Assembly (NCBI GenBank): GCA_001464735.1
Contig: LNDU01000062.1
Span: forward strand, 1-64,000
Origin: Nitrospira sp. Ga0074138
GTDB taxonomy: Bacteria > Nitrospirota > Nitrospiria > Nitrospirales > Nitrospiraceae
Reading direction: 5' to 3'
Length of the DNA: 64,000 nucleotides
Shown here: one piece after another, positions 45,758 to 54,489 of the stretch
Position numbering within the stretch: the stretch's first letter is position 1
Layout: each line of letters begins with the position of its first letter
Translations under genes and position numbers: made by a program
The notes under the pieces: model-generated
Databases searched by the model: none
Seen by the model: the letters and a program-made list of their open reading frames with translations, nothing else
Told to the model about the DNA's origin: nothing

Positions 45758-46690
45758 CTACGAGGTCGTTTCTAATGCGCCAGCCAATTGGAGCACATTA
45801 TAGCGAAGCATGTCGAGGTAGGTCGCAGTTCCCTCCAAACCGCCTGGCATCGTGGTCAAGACGACGACGTGGGCCTTGGTTTCCCTTGCCAGTAAATCCG
45901 GGAGTCGCTGACTGAGTTGAATCTCGGATACGATCACCTTGATATGGTCTCGTCTCATTTTCTGGATGAGAGCCTGCAGATGAAGGGCGGAGGGTTCTGT
46001 GCCGGACTGCATGTGGATCGTGCCAACAATGTCGAGGCTGAATCGCTTCGCCAAATAGGGCCACGCTGGATGGTGGGCGATGAACCGTCGGTCGGAGAGC
46101 CGCTCGGTACGGGCGGAGAGCTCCTTTTGCAACTGACCAAGCCGTTGAAGATAGGCCGCTTGATTGCTTCGGAATTCCGTTGTATGACTTGGGTCCACTT
46201 CAATGAGGGCTTCGGTAATGTGGCGCAGCATGATGGTGACATTTTCAGGGTCCAGCCAGACATGGGGATTCCCGGCTTTCCCGTCGTGATGTGTCCCTTC
46301 ATGTGCATCCGTATCGTCTTGAATCAGCTCTACCCCGTGAGAGGTCGTAACCACACGTAACGATTGGCCACCCGCGTTCTTTACCAGTGATGAAACCCAC
46401 ACCTCAAGTCCCATGCCGATCTCCAATAACAGTCTGGCCTTCCGGACTGCGATCAGATCAGTGGGTTTGGGTGAGTAGGTATGCTCATTTTCATAGCCGC
46501 TCAACAACGATGTGACTCGTACATAGGGGCCACCGACCTGCTCTGCCAAATCCTTCAGAACCGGAATGGTGACCACAATCGGAATCGGGTCGCGAGCGTC
46601 CGTCACGGTGCTAAGGGGTGGAAGGAAGCCGGTTAGCAGGGCGAGGAGAAAGAAAGAAGATAACTTCCATACATGATTGAGAGGAAACAT
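45758..46690 (-). CDS. znuA: Zinc ABC transporter periplasmic binding protein (ZnuA-like)
   Basis: The protein of about 310 residues has a signal peptide (LSSFFLLALLTGFLPPLSTV) and the cluster A-1 fold. Metal-site His residues occur in ENEHTYSPKPTD, GNPHVWLDPENV and RRFIAHHPAWPYLA. A charged His-rich loop (DAHEGTHHDGKAG) is typical of zinc-specific ZnuA. The final pocket acid is in VSEIQLSQRLPD. I place the start at ATG 46690 because a TTGACA-17-TACCGT promoter puts transcription start only about two bases upstream; the ATG at 46708 would precede it. It opens the znuACB operon. Zur control is expected, but no Zur box was recognised. Confidence 0.9.
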   Translation of the reverse strand: MFPLNHVWKLSSFFLLALLTGFLPPLSTVTDARDPIPIVVTIPVLKDLAEQVGGPYVRVTSLLSGYENEHTYSPKPTDLIAVRKARLLLEIGMGLEVWVSSLVKNAGGQSLRVVTTSHGVELIQDDTDAHEGTHHDGKAGNPHVWLDPENVTIMLRHITEALIEVDPSHTTEFRSNQAAYLQRLGQLQKELSARTERLSDRRFIAHHPAWPYLAKRFSLDIVGTIHMQSGTEPSALHLQALIQKMRRDHIKVIVSEIQLSQRLPDLLARETKAHVVVLTTMPGGLEGTATYLDMLRYNVLQLAGALETTS

Positions 46691-46698
46691 CGCCGGGG

Positions 46699-46727
46699 AC
46701 GGTACCATCCGCGTATGATGGTGTCAA
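46699..46727 (-). promoter_or_regulatory. Candidate promoter of the zinc-transport operon
   Basis: On the minus strand TTGACA (46727-46722), 17 bases and TACCGT (46704-46699) form a plausible sigma-70 promoter. The predicted start at about 46692 leaves almost no leader before ATG 46690. Confidence 0.5.
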
Positions 46728-46856
46728 CGACGCCATGAGGGCGGTACCGCTCATAGGCCCTGTCCATTCGCCTTCTTGACCGTACACGAAAGTTCGATTA
46801 GCGTAGCACGCTCATGAGCCGCTCAGCATTCAGGCGATCGTGAAAGGATACCGGAG

Positions 46857-48056
46857 ATGAACGTTGTCGGATTGATGTCAGGAACTTCAGCCGACGGAGT
46901 TGATGCGGCGCTGGTGACCATTGTCCGCCAGAAAGCGGGTCTCAGAGTCGAGATGATTGCGTTTCATTCACTTTCCTATCCGCATTCGCTGCAGCAACGC
47001 ATTCTCTCTGCATCGGTGTCGGGAACGGTGGCGGATATTTGCCACCTCAATGCGCTCTTAGGTGAATGGTTCGCCGACGCCGCCTTAGGGGTCATTCGGT
47101 CGGCTCAATGGTCGCCAGAGGACGTAGACCTGATCGGATCTCATGGCCAAACCGTGCACCACCTGCCGCATGGCATCAAAGATACCGGCGTCGGCGCCAT
47201 ACGTTCGACGCTGCAGATCGCTGAACCGGCAGTCATCGCTGAACGCACCGGAATTACCACGGTGGCCAATTTTCGGCCACGCGATATCGCGGCCGGCGGA
47301 CAGGGAGCGCCGTTGACCCCGGGGGTCCACGCGCTGCTATTTCGGCATCCGCGCCGTGCGCGGCTGATCGTGAATCTTGGCGGCATCAGCAACGTGACCT
47401 ATCTCCCCAAGGGATCAGGCTCTGCGGAACTCGCCGCATTTGATACGGGCCCGGCAAATATGGTGCTTGATGGGCTCATGTCTCGCATCACGAATGGTCG
47501 GGCCTCAATGGACCGTGAGGGGCGATTGGCGGCAAAAGGCCGGGTTGATTCGAGACTACTAGCCAAACTTCTCGCTCATCCCTACCTATCCCAGGCGCCG
47601 CCAAAATCGACCGGTCGTGAAGCGTTCGGCACAAAGATGCTGGACGAATTGCTCAATTGGCAACACACACGTCGATTATCGGTTGAAGATCTTCTGGCCA
47701 CCTGTAGCCGTTGGACTGCTGAAGCGGTCGGGACGGCTAGACGGTGGATCAAGGGGGGAATCGATGACGTGATTGTGGGAGGAGGCGGTGTCCGGAACCG
47801 GGCGATCATGGGACATTTAACGGATATCTTTACTCCAGTGCCGGTCACATCCTTTGAGTCTCATGGCTGGGACAGTAAAGCGCTGGAATCGGTGGCGTTT
47901 GCCGTCCTCGCGTATCAGACCATTATGGAACAGTGCGGAAACGTCCCCTCGGTTACGGGGGCGGTATCCCCAAGGATATTAGGTTGCATCGTCCCAAGCG
48001 GCCCACAGTGGTATGAGCGGTTACGATCACGCAAAGGCGGAAGCAAAAAGAAATGA
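46857..48056 (+). CDS. anmK: Anhydro-N-acetylmuramic acid kinase
   Basis: The 399-residue protein begins MNVVGLMSGTSADGVDAALV, the family signature at the ATP/phosphate site, and later shows DLIGSHGQTVHHLP, LIVNLGGISNVTYLP, FDTGPANMVLDGL and DVIVGGGGVRNRAIM. AnmK phosphorylates 1,6-anhydroMurNAc in peptidoglycan recycling, giving MurNAc 6-phosphate. Length is somewhat above the usual 370 because of a basic tail (RSRKGGSKKK). A ribosome site (GGAG) precedes ATG 46857. The next gene overlaps by four bases. The amount of other recycling enzymes cannot be judged here. Confidence 0.95.
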   Translation: MNVVGLMSGTSADGVDAALVTIVRQKAGLRVEMIAFHSLSYPHSLQQRILSASVSGTVADICHLNALLGEWFADAALGVIRSAQWSPEDVDLIGSHGQTVHHLPHGIKDTGVGAIRSTLQIAEPAVIAERTGITTVANFRPRDIAAGGQGAPLTPGVHALLFRHPRRARLIVNLGGISNVTYLPKGSGSAELAAFDTGPANMVLDGLMSRITNGRASMDREGRLAAKGRVDSRLLAKLLAHPYLSQAPPKSTGREAFGTKMLDELLNWQHTRRLSVEDLLATCSRWTAEAVGTARRWIKGGIDDVIVGGGGVRNRAIMGHLTDIFTPVPVTSFESHGWDSKALESVAFAVLAYQTIMEQCGNVPSVTGAVSPRILGCIVPSGPQWYERLRSRKGGSKKK

Positions 48057-48559
48057 AACTTCTTCTGGTCGGTACGGTCATCCTGGGGGTCATTATGCTT
48101 TGGCGTTATCTGAGGAAGACGCGACGGAGGAAGAAGCGGACAACGCCATTTGCCATTCCTTCCGGCGTTACCATCGGGCCTACCCGATTGCTCGAGGAAG
48201 AAGAAGTCGCGTTGTATAGCCTCCTGCAAATGGCTGTTCAAGAACGGTACCTTGTCTTTAGTCAGGTGCCGCTCTGGTCCTTCGTCGAGGTCGAAGCGGA
48301 GACAAGTGTGCGTTCCGATCTTCTGCGAGAGATTGCACTCAAACGAGTCGATTTTGTCTTGGTCCATCCTGGGTCATGTCGCGTCGAACATGTCGTCCAG
48401 ATCGAGCGTGAATCTTCACTACCTCATCAGGGCGAACGGCAGCAGGTCATCGAGTCGGTGTTGAGCGCAGCGGGGATCAAGCTGACAACGGTACAGCCAA
48501 AGAAAAGCCACACGCTGCCAGATCTGACCACTCGATTGGGGATCACTGCAGAGGAGTGA
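48053..48559 (+). CDS. DUF2726 membrane-anchored protein
   Basis: The 168-residue protein has one N-terminal membrane helix (LLLVGTVILGVIMLWRYL), a strongly basic stop-transfer stretch (RKTRRRKKR) and a DUF2726 domain: EEEEVALYSLLQMAVQERYL, LKRVDFVLVHPGSCRVEHVV. This domain resembles a nuclease-like fold, yet no activity is known to me. Its ATG overlaps the anmK stop (ATGA), so the two are co-translated; a link to cell-wall recycling is possible but unproven. Confidence 0.85.
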   Translation: MKLLLVGTVILGVIMLWRYLRKTRRRKKRTTPFAIPSGVTIGPTRLLEEEEVALYSLLQMAVQERYLVFSQVPLWSFVEVEAETSVRSDLLREIALKRVDFVLVHPGSCRVEHVVQIERESSLPHQGERQQVIESVLSAAGIKLTTVQPKKSHTLPDLTTRLGITAEE

Positions 48560-48588
48560 CGAGTCGCATCAGTCGAACAGGAGGATTC

Positions 48589-49080
48589 TTACGGAGATTG
48601 ATTGGTCGAGTCTTCGGCGGCTGACGTAGCCTCGATGGCCTTGCGAGCGAGTTCTGCTTCAGAGCTATCCGGGTATTGGCCCACCACCCGGTCAAACATC
48701 AGTCGTGCCGTCTCATGATCCCCTAGTTTAGTGTACGTCTGGCCAAGCTTCAGGGTGGAAGCTGCCAACTTAGGGCTGAGTGGGTAATTTGACACGACCT
48801 CATTGAACGACTGCAGCGCATCTCGATATCGTCCCATCCGATATTGACATTCTCCGATCCAATATTGTGCATTGGCGGCTAAGACGGATTCGCGATGCAG
48901 TTCGATGAAGAGTTGGAAGCCTGCCATGGCTGCTTTGTAGTCGCGGTGCTTAAATTCATCCATGACGCGATCATATAATCGGCGGGTCGTATCCTGCCGT
49001 TGAGTAGGAGCAGCTATGGACTGGCCCACCGAGAAGAATATGAATAGGAGGATGAGAATTCCGAGACATTTCTGGAGCAT
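48589..49080 (-). CDS. Periplasmic TPR protein, CpoB/YbgF-like
   Basis: The 163-residue protein has a signal peptide (CLGILILLFIFFSVGQSIAA) and three TPR units: RRLYDRVMDEFKHRDYKAAM, QYWIGECQYRMGRYRDALQS and TLKLGQTYTKLGDHETARLM. The pattern NAQYWIGECQY with SPKLAASTLKLG is that of the CpoB (YbgF) C-terminal domain, which links Tol-Pal to septal peptidoglycan synthesis. The N-terminal coiled coil of full CpoB is missing, so this is a short paralogue or variant. ATG 49080 is set by GGAGG. No tol/pal genes are adjacent in this window. Confidence 0.85.
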   Translation of the reverse strand: MLQKCLGILILLFIFFSVGQSIAAPTQRQDTTRRLYDRVMDEFKHRDYKAAMAGFQLFIELHRESVLAANAQYWIGECQYRMGRYRDALQSFNEVVSNYPLSPKLAASTLKLGQTYTKLGDHETARLMFDRVVGQYPDSSEAELARKAIEATSAAEDSTNQSP

Positions 49081-49356
49081 AACAGGCCTCCATCTGTTCA
49101 AACGGCAGTCCAGGGGCTTAGGCACGCAATCAGTATGCCAGGGCTCCTGCCATTCACGAATGCGAAACATTTAAAAAACAGGATCTTGTACAATCGTAGA
49201 AGCCAATCGTCTTGAGGGTCTTCCACGGGCGTGTTAATGAAGACACAGTTTTGTACAATGTGGTTCGAGTTCCTTACTTGTCTCATCCAGTATTCAAAGG
49301 GTCTCCATGTCCCGTCAAGGCCGTGAGAACGCGACCAACCTTTCCGGGAGAACATC

Positions 49357-50148
49357 GTGAGTGAAGAGCCCATTCCGACCAACCCCCTGGGCGGACGAAC
49401 CTTGATTGTTGATCCGACCGATCAGCGCTGTTATGCCACTCCAAGTGCCGCGCTGAAGGATGTCGCTGAATCGGATCAGGTCTATGTCCGTCCCGGGATT
49501 TATGAGGATAAGCTTGTCGTCACACAACGGCCGATACGGCTTGTCGGTGCCGGACGAGATAGCGTCCAAATCTTTTGTCGCCGCAGCGGGCCGTTGTATC
49601 TTCAAGAGGTACCGGAAGGGTGGATTACCGGTATCACGTTCCGCTATGTTGGCAGCGACCAGCATTCAGCGCTCAACATACTCAACTCCACATGCATCAT
49701 CACGCAGTGCCGAGCAATGGAAGGGATTTTGTCGGGCGTGGTGTTGTATGGACCCGAATGTCGGGTCGCCTTCACCGACAACGAAGTGTGCCGCAATCGG
49801 GAGTCGGGCATTTTCGTGTTTGCCGGCGCCCAACCGCGAGTAGCGGATAATCGCTGTGTCGAGAATCACCATTTTGGCATCGCGGTCCGAGATCCGGGCA
49901 GCCGTCCAGAACTGGTGCGGAATCTGTGTGAAGACAACATGCTGAGTGGCATACTCATGTTCCAGCACGCCGAAGGGTTGATTGTGGATAATGTGTGTCG
50001 GAACAATCAGCACTGGGGCATCCTCCTGACACCTGATTCCCATCCCAACCCTGCTCCATCGGTGCTCCCTTCGATGAATCGACTCGAACCGAATGGAATC
50101 GGTGTGTATTCAATCTCTGATCAACCGCTTGCTCAGATTGGTCGATAA
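49357..50148 (+). CDS. Right-handed beta-helix (pectate-lyase-like) protein
   Basis: The 263-residue protein shows repeated parallel beta-helix rungs rich in Asn, Gly and Cys: LNILNSTCIITQCRAMEGIL, CRVAFTDNEVCRNRESGI, PRVADNRCVENHHFGIAV, PELVRNLCEDNMLSGILM and GLIVDNVCRNNQHWGILL. These are NosD/PbH1-like copper- or carbohydrate-binding repeats. No signal peptide is present, so it may be cytoplasmic or exported in an unusual way. Translation from GTG 49357 follows GGGAG. Cys residues recur at one position per rung, possibly forming a cysteine ladder, an unusual detail. Function unknown. Confidence 0.85.
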   Translation: MSEEPIPTNPLGGRTLIVDPTDQRCYATPSAALKDVAESDQVYVRPGIYEDKLVVTQRPIRLVGAGRDSVQIFCRRSGPLYLQEVPEGWITGITFRYVGSDQHSALNILNSTCIITQCRAMEGILSGVVLYGPECRVAFTDNEVCRNRESGIFVFAGAQPRVADNRCVENHHFGIAVRDPGSRPELVRNLCEDNMLSGILMFQHAEGLIVDNVCRNNQHWGILLTPDSHPNPAPSVLPSMNRLEPNGIGVYSISDQPLAQIGR

Positions 50149-50181
50149 GAGCAATCAGGAGTTGCCGAAGATAGATGATCG

Positions 50182-51105
50182 TTAACTTGAGCAGGTAGAG
50201 GAAGACGAAGTATCAGGAATGTGAAATTGAAAAGAACTTCCCCCTTGTTGTTTGGCTCGATACATTGCGGAGTCAGCATGCTTCAAGAGCTCATCAACTT
50301 CGTGATCATCGGTTGGGTAGACGGTAATCCCGATACTGACCCCGATTAACGCTCTGTGCTCACCAAGGTGGAATGGTTCCGCCAATCGTTTGGTGATTCG
50401 CTGGGCGACCAACGTGATATCCTCTTCGCACGTCAGGCCTTCCAGGATAATGGTAAACTCATCTCCTCCCATACGGGCGACTGAGTCTACTTCGCGGACA
50501 CACTCTTGCAGTCGTTCAGCGACGGCCTTCAAAAGCTGGTCACCGACACTGTGACCCATGGTATCGTTCACCGGCTTGAAGTGATCAAGATCGAGCAGCA
50601 TGAGACTGAGAGGCTGTTGGAGCCGTTTGCTGCGGGCCATGGCTTGGATCAGGCGATCACGAAACAACGTGCGGTTCACAAGGCCTGTCAGCTGATCATA
50701 TTGGGCCAGGTAGGTCAGCCGCTCTTCAGCCCGCTTTCGTTCGATGGCATAGCGGATAGAGCGACCCAACAGCTCCGACTGCCCTTGTCCCTTGACGAGG
50801 TAATCCTGTGCCCCATTCTGGAGAGCCTGTAGCGCGAGCGTTTGATCATTCAGCCCACTGAGCACGATGATGGCAATCGTCGGATTCGCGGCTTGCATTT
50901 GACGCACGGTGGAGAGCCCATAACCGTCCGGGAGTGATAGGTCGAGAAGGACGGCGTCAAAACGTATGCGAGCCAGGTGGGTGACAGCGTCGCTCAGGCG
51001 GGTCACATGGATGATCTCGAATTTTTCCATGCCCCATTCTGCCAGAATATCTTGAGTCAGGCGTGCATCGACGTCGTTGTCTTCGACTAATAGGATCTTG
51101 ATCAT
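50182..51105 (-). CDS. REC-GGDEF diguanylate cyclase
   Basis: The 307-residue protein combines a receiver domain (1-125: ILLVEDNDVDARL, DAVLLDLSLPDGYGL with the phospho-acceptor Asp, and DYLVKGQG) with a GGDEF domain (about 150-290). The catalytic motif is intact (RMGGDEFTIIL), as are DLDHFKPVNDTMGHSVGDQL and a typical ISIGITVYP end. The RxxD inhibitory site is not obvious in the stretch before GGDEF. It would make cyclic di-GMP on phosphorylation. No kinase gene is adjacent, so it is an orphan response regulator. Expression appears monocistronic. Confidence 0.94.
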   Translation of the reverse strand: MIKILLVEDNDVDARLTQDILAEWGMEKFEIIHVTRLSDAVTHLARIRFDAVLLDLSLPDGYGLSTVRQMQAANPTIAIIVLSGLNDQTLALQALQNGAQDYLVKGQGQSELLGRSIRYAIERKRAEERLTYLAQYDQLTGLVNRTLFRDRLIQAMARSKRLQQPLSLMLLDLDHFKPVNDTMGHSVGDQLLKAVAERLQECVREVDSVARMGGDEFTIILEGLTCEEDITLVAQRITKRLAEPFHLGEHRALIGVSIGITVYPTDDHEVDELLKHADSAMYRAKQQGGSSFQFHIPDTSSSSTCSS

Positions 51106-51547
51106 CGCGCTCCAGGCCTGGGCTTTTTCCTAACCTCCTCCAGACCACTGCTTCACGCACATGCTAAGTATAGCTTAAGACACTGAATCAACAAGCAAAT
51201 CCATGAACTACTGACATGCTCGAGCCCTTGTCAGAGCGCCTGAAACGCAACGGTCTGGACGGTATCTCGGATGCGCGATGCGTACGAAGGAAATAGAGGG
51301 CGGAATACCACGAGGAGCATGCTTCGACTAGGAGAAAATAATTCCGCCTGCAGGTATAGCTCTTTGGCTGTTTGCGCGGGACGGAATCGCGGTGGGCTGG
51401 TTGGTCAATGAGACACTCTCTGGCCAGAACTTGGAAGACCCAGTGGAATCTTATCGGGCCAAGACCCAGAACTAGTCTGGGCATTCCGAATAAGTTACAT
51501 CACTCTTAGGCAAAAGAGAACAGTAGGACCATGCTCGAAAGGTTGAA
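51106..51547. other. About 440 bp without a gene
   Basis: No frame with a ribosome site or family resemblance is visible on either strand. The segment separates two minus-strand genes and must hold the promoter of the diguanylate cyclase gene, but no convincing boxes were found. Confidence 0.5.
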
Positions 51548-51889
51548 TCACGATCCCCGGGAAAGGATCCTGAGACTGCTCGGATAAGTGCCGATTGGGC
51601 CCTGTTCTGGGCCGATCCCAGCTTCACAGGCATATCCCGGTTCGAAGGGCCATAATAACGAACGGCCAGCGGCGGTGCCACGGATGTGAATATACCGCAA
51701 TGTGACACCCATGCGAGCGGCGTCGTCCTTTACCTTCTCAGTGCATTCACCAGGTGAATAACCTCGACGCGAAATCAAGAGCGGCTCACCCGATGCGCTG
51801 AGAACAGAGAATTCGCTTGCACATCCTGTTACTAAGAGCAGGACACACAGAATACCGCCAAGTCGACCGAGCACTCCCCTTCTGCCCAT
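51548..51889 (-). CDS. Small lipoprotein
   Basis: The 113-residue protein has a lipoprotein signal: basic start MGRRGVLGRL, hydrophobic GGILCVLLLV and lipobox VTGC. The mature part contains two further Cys (GECTEKV and GYACEAG) that could form a disulphide, and no known domain. It would be attached to the outer or inner membrane. ATG 51889 is chosen for the signal; longer starts to 52015 lack one. Function unknown. Confidence 0.7.
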   Translation of the reverse strand: MGRRGVLGRLGGILCVLLLVTGCASEFSVLSASGEPLLISRRGYSPGECTEKVKDDAARMGVTLRYIHIRGTAAGRSLLWPFEPGYACEAGIGPEQGPIGTYPSSLRILSRGS

Positions 51890-52045
51890 CCTGAATCGCC
51901 CCCATCCAGCAGGTTTGTCCACGGGCACGCCGCTTACAACACACCAAACCATAACACGAACAACCTCTCCCAATCGACTGAACAATAACTTCCGCCTGAA
52001 CAGTTCAGCGAACATGAACGAGCACGCCTTCGAACACTGACCGAA

Positions 52046-52243
52046 TTAGACCGGCTTCTCCGCGACGTACTCGATGTATTTCCACAACTGTTTGGCTTCC
52101 TCCTCGTTCAGGACCACCGGAGTGTTATTGGCGGCCCCTGTCATATAGATCTTGACCGAGACGGTATCATGCCAAATCTGCACCTCACAGTGAGAGATCA
52201 GATCCAGGTTGAACGCACGGTTGCCGATTCGGACAAAGTGCAT
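52046..52243 (-). CDS. Small conserved-looking protein of unknown function
   Basis: The 65-residue protein reads MHFVRIGNRAFNLDLISHCE then KIYMTGAANNTPVVLNEEEA and LWKYIEYVAEKPV. It has alternating strand-like segments and an amphipathic terminal helix, and no Cys pair or signal. A good GAGGAAG ribosome site precedes ATG 52243. The composition suggests a small beta protein such as those that bind nucleic acid or protein partners, but this is speculative. It lies divergent from the ZorA-like gene. Confidence 0.7.
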   Translation of the reverse strand: MHFVRIGNRAFNLDLISHCEVQIWHDTVSVKIYMTGAANNTPVVLNEEEAKQLWKYIEYVAEKPV

Positions 52244-52522
52244 AGCGCTTCCTCTTTCTAGTTGTCAACGAAGGGTGAGCATACACCAAGTTCCCAGGCC
52301 CCAAAAGCAACGAAGAGTTTTGTTGCGGCAACTGTACCTCCGTGAGCCCGATAGAACTTGCCGCCCTCTCGGCAAGAACTTCCCTCCTGGTATGGCGTTA
52401 TTCCAACCGTGCAAGGATACGCAGCCATTTCTCGCATTTCTCTCTGGCACAGAAGTTGAGGGAGACAATCTGGTTTTGTTCTTACTGAGAATGGTGTGTA
52501 GGGCTCCAGTGAGGTTTGTCTG

Positions 52523-53734
52523 ATGAATGACGTGGATTCGATCACCGCTCTTTGGGAATGGCTCACTCGCGATGTCACGGTCCTCGGTGGGCTCCAGAGT
52601 CCCGCGCTTAGCTGGATCGGTGCTGCGGGGATCTTGACCCTGTGTCTTTGGCATAGCGTAGTGCTCCTCAGAGGTTTGTTACAAATCCAAGGGACGCTTG
52701 CGCGCTTTCAGTCGTCTGTCGCGCCTCTAGTGCTGGCACGGCAACAGGTGTCCAAAGATTGGTTGGTTATTCCGGCTTTGGCAAAAAAGCTAGCGCGTCT
52801 CGATCTCTCGTCAGAAACGCGGCGCGACCTTGACGATCTGCATACATTGGATCAGGCGGTACGGTCGGAACAGGATTTTGCCAGAGACTGGTTTTCATAC
52901 CGCAAGACTCTCGCGGTAGAGCAGTCCGCCTGGTTTCTTGAGCCGACCGTCCATAGTCAGCGTTCCGCAAGTGAGTTTTTCTCGTTCGAATCTCTCTGCG
53001 CCGCCCATCTCAACGTCCGCTTTTATCGGCAACTTCCCGCCTTCATGACGGGCATGGGGTTGATGTTCACCTTTCTGGCCATTTTGATCGGTCTCAGCAA
53101 GCTCCATGCGAACGGGTCGGAGATCGATGGCATCCAAGGACTGATCAACGGGCTCTCAGGAAAGTTTGTGACATCCATCGTCGGCTTGGCGTGCGCCAAT
53201 GCGTTCACCCTCCTCGAACATTCTTTCTGGCATCGGTTGGACAACCGACACCGGGAGTGCATCTCCCTCCTGGACGAAATGTTTCCACAGAGGGCTACGG
53301 ACCAACATTCCCAGGGGTCCCCATCGCCGAACGGATCTCCGGCGGCCATCGCCGCTCCTATCCGAAACGAGACCGCACATCAGCTTGTCGAGGCCGTGCA
53401 GCAGCGCCTCGGGTCCACCGTCGCAGCGCTCAACTCAGCCGCAGAAGCGCTCACGGCGCTGCAATCGAAGCATGCGCCGATGAAGCTTGATGATTTGCCT
53501 GGAGATATCGGGCACGAGGTCCAGCGGGCGTTACGACCGATAATGAATCCCATACTGGAAGCCCTTCAAGACCTCAACCGTTCGATGAAGGAGCATGCCT
53601 CCCCGGTGCGGCTGTCTCAAGCCGAGATCGAAGCGATGTTTCAGGATCTCAGGAGTACCACTGCCGCAACGACAGAACCTGCACGTCCGATCCATAAAGA
53701 TCGCAGTTCAGGAAAACCATCTCGTCTTACTTAA
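52523..53734 (+). CDS. ZorA-like MotA/TolQ-type stator protein
   Basis: The 403-residue membrane protein has one N-terminal helix (LSWIGAAGILTLCLWHSVVL, about 29-48) and the MotA/TolQ/ExbB core with two helices at about 175-195 (FMTGMGLMFTFLAILIGL) and 213-235 (FVTSIVGLACANAFTLLEH). A long soluble helical C-terminal tail (about 245-403) follows. This layout, and the immediate OmpA-domain partner gene, match ZorA of the Zorya anti-phage system, a proton-driven motor. The tail is shorter than in canonical ZorA. No zorC, zorD or zorE gene lies next to it, so an anti-phage role is unproven; it may drive another process. The start at 52523 fits the first helix. Confidence 0.8.
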   Translation: MNDVDSITALWEWLTRDVTVLGGLQSPALSWIGAAGILTLCLWHSVVLLRGLLQIQGTLARFQSSVAPLVLARQQVSKDWLVIPALAKKLARLDLSSETRRDLDDLHTLDQAVRSEQDFARDWFSYRKTLAVEQSAWFLEPTVHSQRSASEFFSFESLCAAHLNVRFYRQLPAFMTGMGLMFTFLAILIGLSKLHANGSEIDGIQGLINGLSGKFVTSIVGLACANAFTLLEHSFWHRLDNRHRECISLLDEMFPQRATDQHSQGSPSPNGSPAAIAAPIRNETAHQLVEAVQQRLGSTVAALNSAAEALTALQSKHAPMKLDDLPGDIGHEVQRALRPIMNPILEALQDLNRSMKEHASPVRLSQAEIEAMFQDLRSTTAATTEPARPIHKDRSSGKPSRLT

Positions 53735-53758
53735 ACCGGCACGGAGAGAACGAAAGGG

Positions 53759-54400
53759 ATGAAGTCAATACTCGGACAGGACTCACGTGACAACTCAGCC
53801 GTGGTGACAAGCGGGGTTGCCGATCTTATGACCTCGCTCGCCGTCATTTTCATTCTCTTGCTCCTGGCCTACATGGCTCGTGTCGAGGATGGAAATGCCA
53901 ATCCGGCCAGAAGCCGTGCTACACCGACGGACGTCACATCGAGACTCGACCCCCTCCATCCACCGCTGGAAGCCAAAAGGCCGAGCATTCACACGATCAC
54001 AGTGCCGGATACAGCGATTACTTTTGAGTTTGGGAAGAGCACCCTGCTCCCTACCGCCGAAACCTTCTTGTCCGAGGCCATGCCGCACTACGCTTCACTC
54101 ATCTGCAAGCCTGGAGAGCAAGAAGTGGAGGCCTTTGTGATCGAAGGCTACACCGATGATCTGGGTGACGATATACGTAATCTGAGACTCAGCCAGGAAC
54201 GCTCTTTTGCAGTACTGGCGAAAAGCCTGGAAGTGATTCGCGAGAAGCTTCCTTGGTCCTACGAGTGCTTCTTACAGAAAGCCACAGCGAACGGGCGTGG
54301 AAAACAGAATCTCCTCCGCAATGATGCCGGACATCCAGACCGTGATAAGAGCCGCCGTGTCATTTTTAAAATCCACATGCGCCCCATAGCAGGGTTATGA
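53759..54400 (+). CDS. ZorB/MotB-like OmpA-domain protein
   Basis: The 213-residue protein has a single N-terminal membrane helix containing an Asp (VADLMTSLAVIFILLLLAYM; D22 is the likely proton-carrying residue as in MotB and ZorB). A linker leads to a C-terminal OmpA-type peptidoglycan-binding domain (about 80-205) with VIEGYTDDLGDDIRNLRLSQ and a closing RRVIFKI. It lies 24 bp after the ZorA-like gene and must form a 5:2-type stator with it. The short length matches ZorB rather than MotB. Known Zorya effectors are absent nearby. Confidence 0.82.
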   Translation: MKSILGQDSRDNSAVVTSGVADLMTSLAVIFILLLLAYMARVEDGNANPARSRATPTDVTSRLDPLHPPLEAKRPSIHTITVPDTAITFEFGKSTLLPTAETFLSEAMPHYASLICKPGEQEVEAFVIEGYTDDLGDDIRNLRLSQERSFAVLAKSLEVIREKLPWSYECFLQKATANGRGKQNLLRNDAGHPDRDKSRRVIFKIHMRPIAGL

Positions 54401-54489
54401 GCCTGAACGATGTGGGCTTCCTTCCTGCCAGCATTGGTTTGGGTGGAGTAGGATCTCAGAGCCATTCGGTTGTCGTCTGTCTCCGACTG

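Noticed and set aside
52523..54400. Flagellar MotA/MotB or TolQ/TolR
   Set aside because: The long cytosolic tail of the first protein and the short one-helix OmpA protein fit ZorAB better, and no flagellar or tol genes are nearby.
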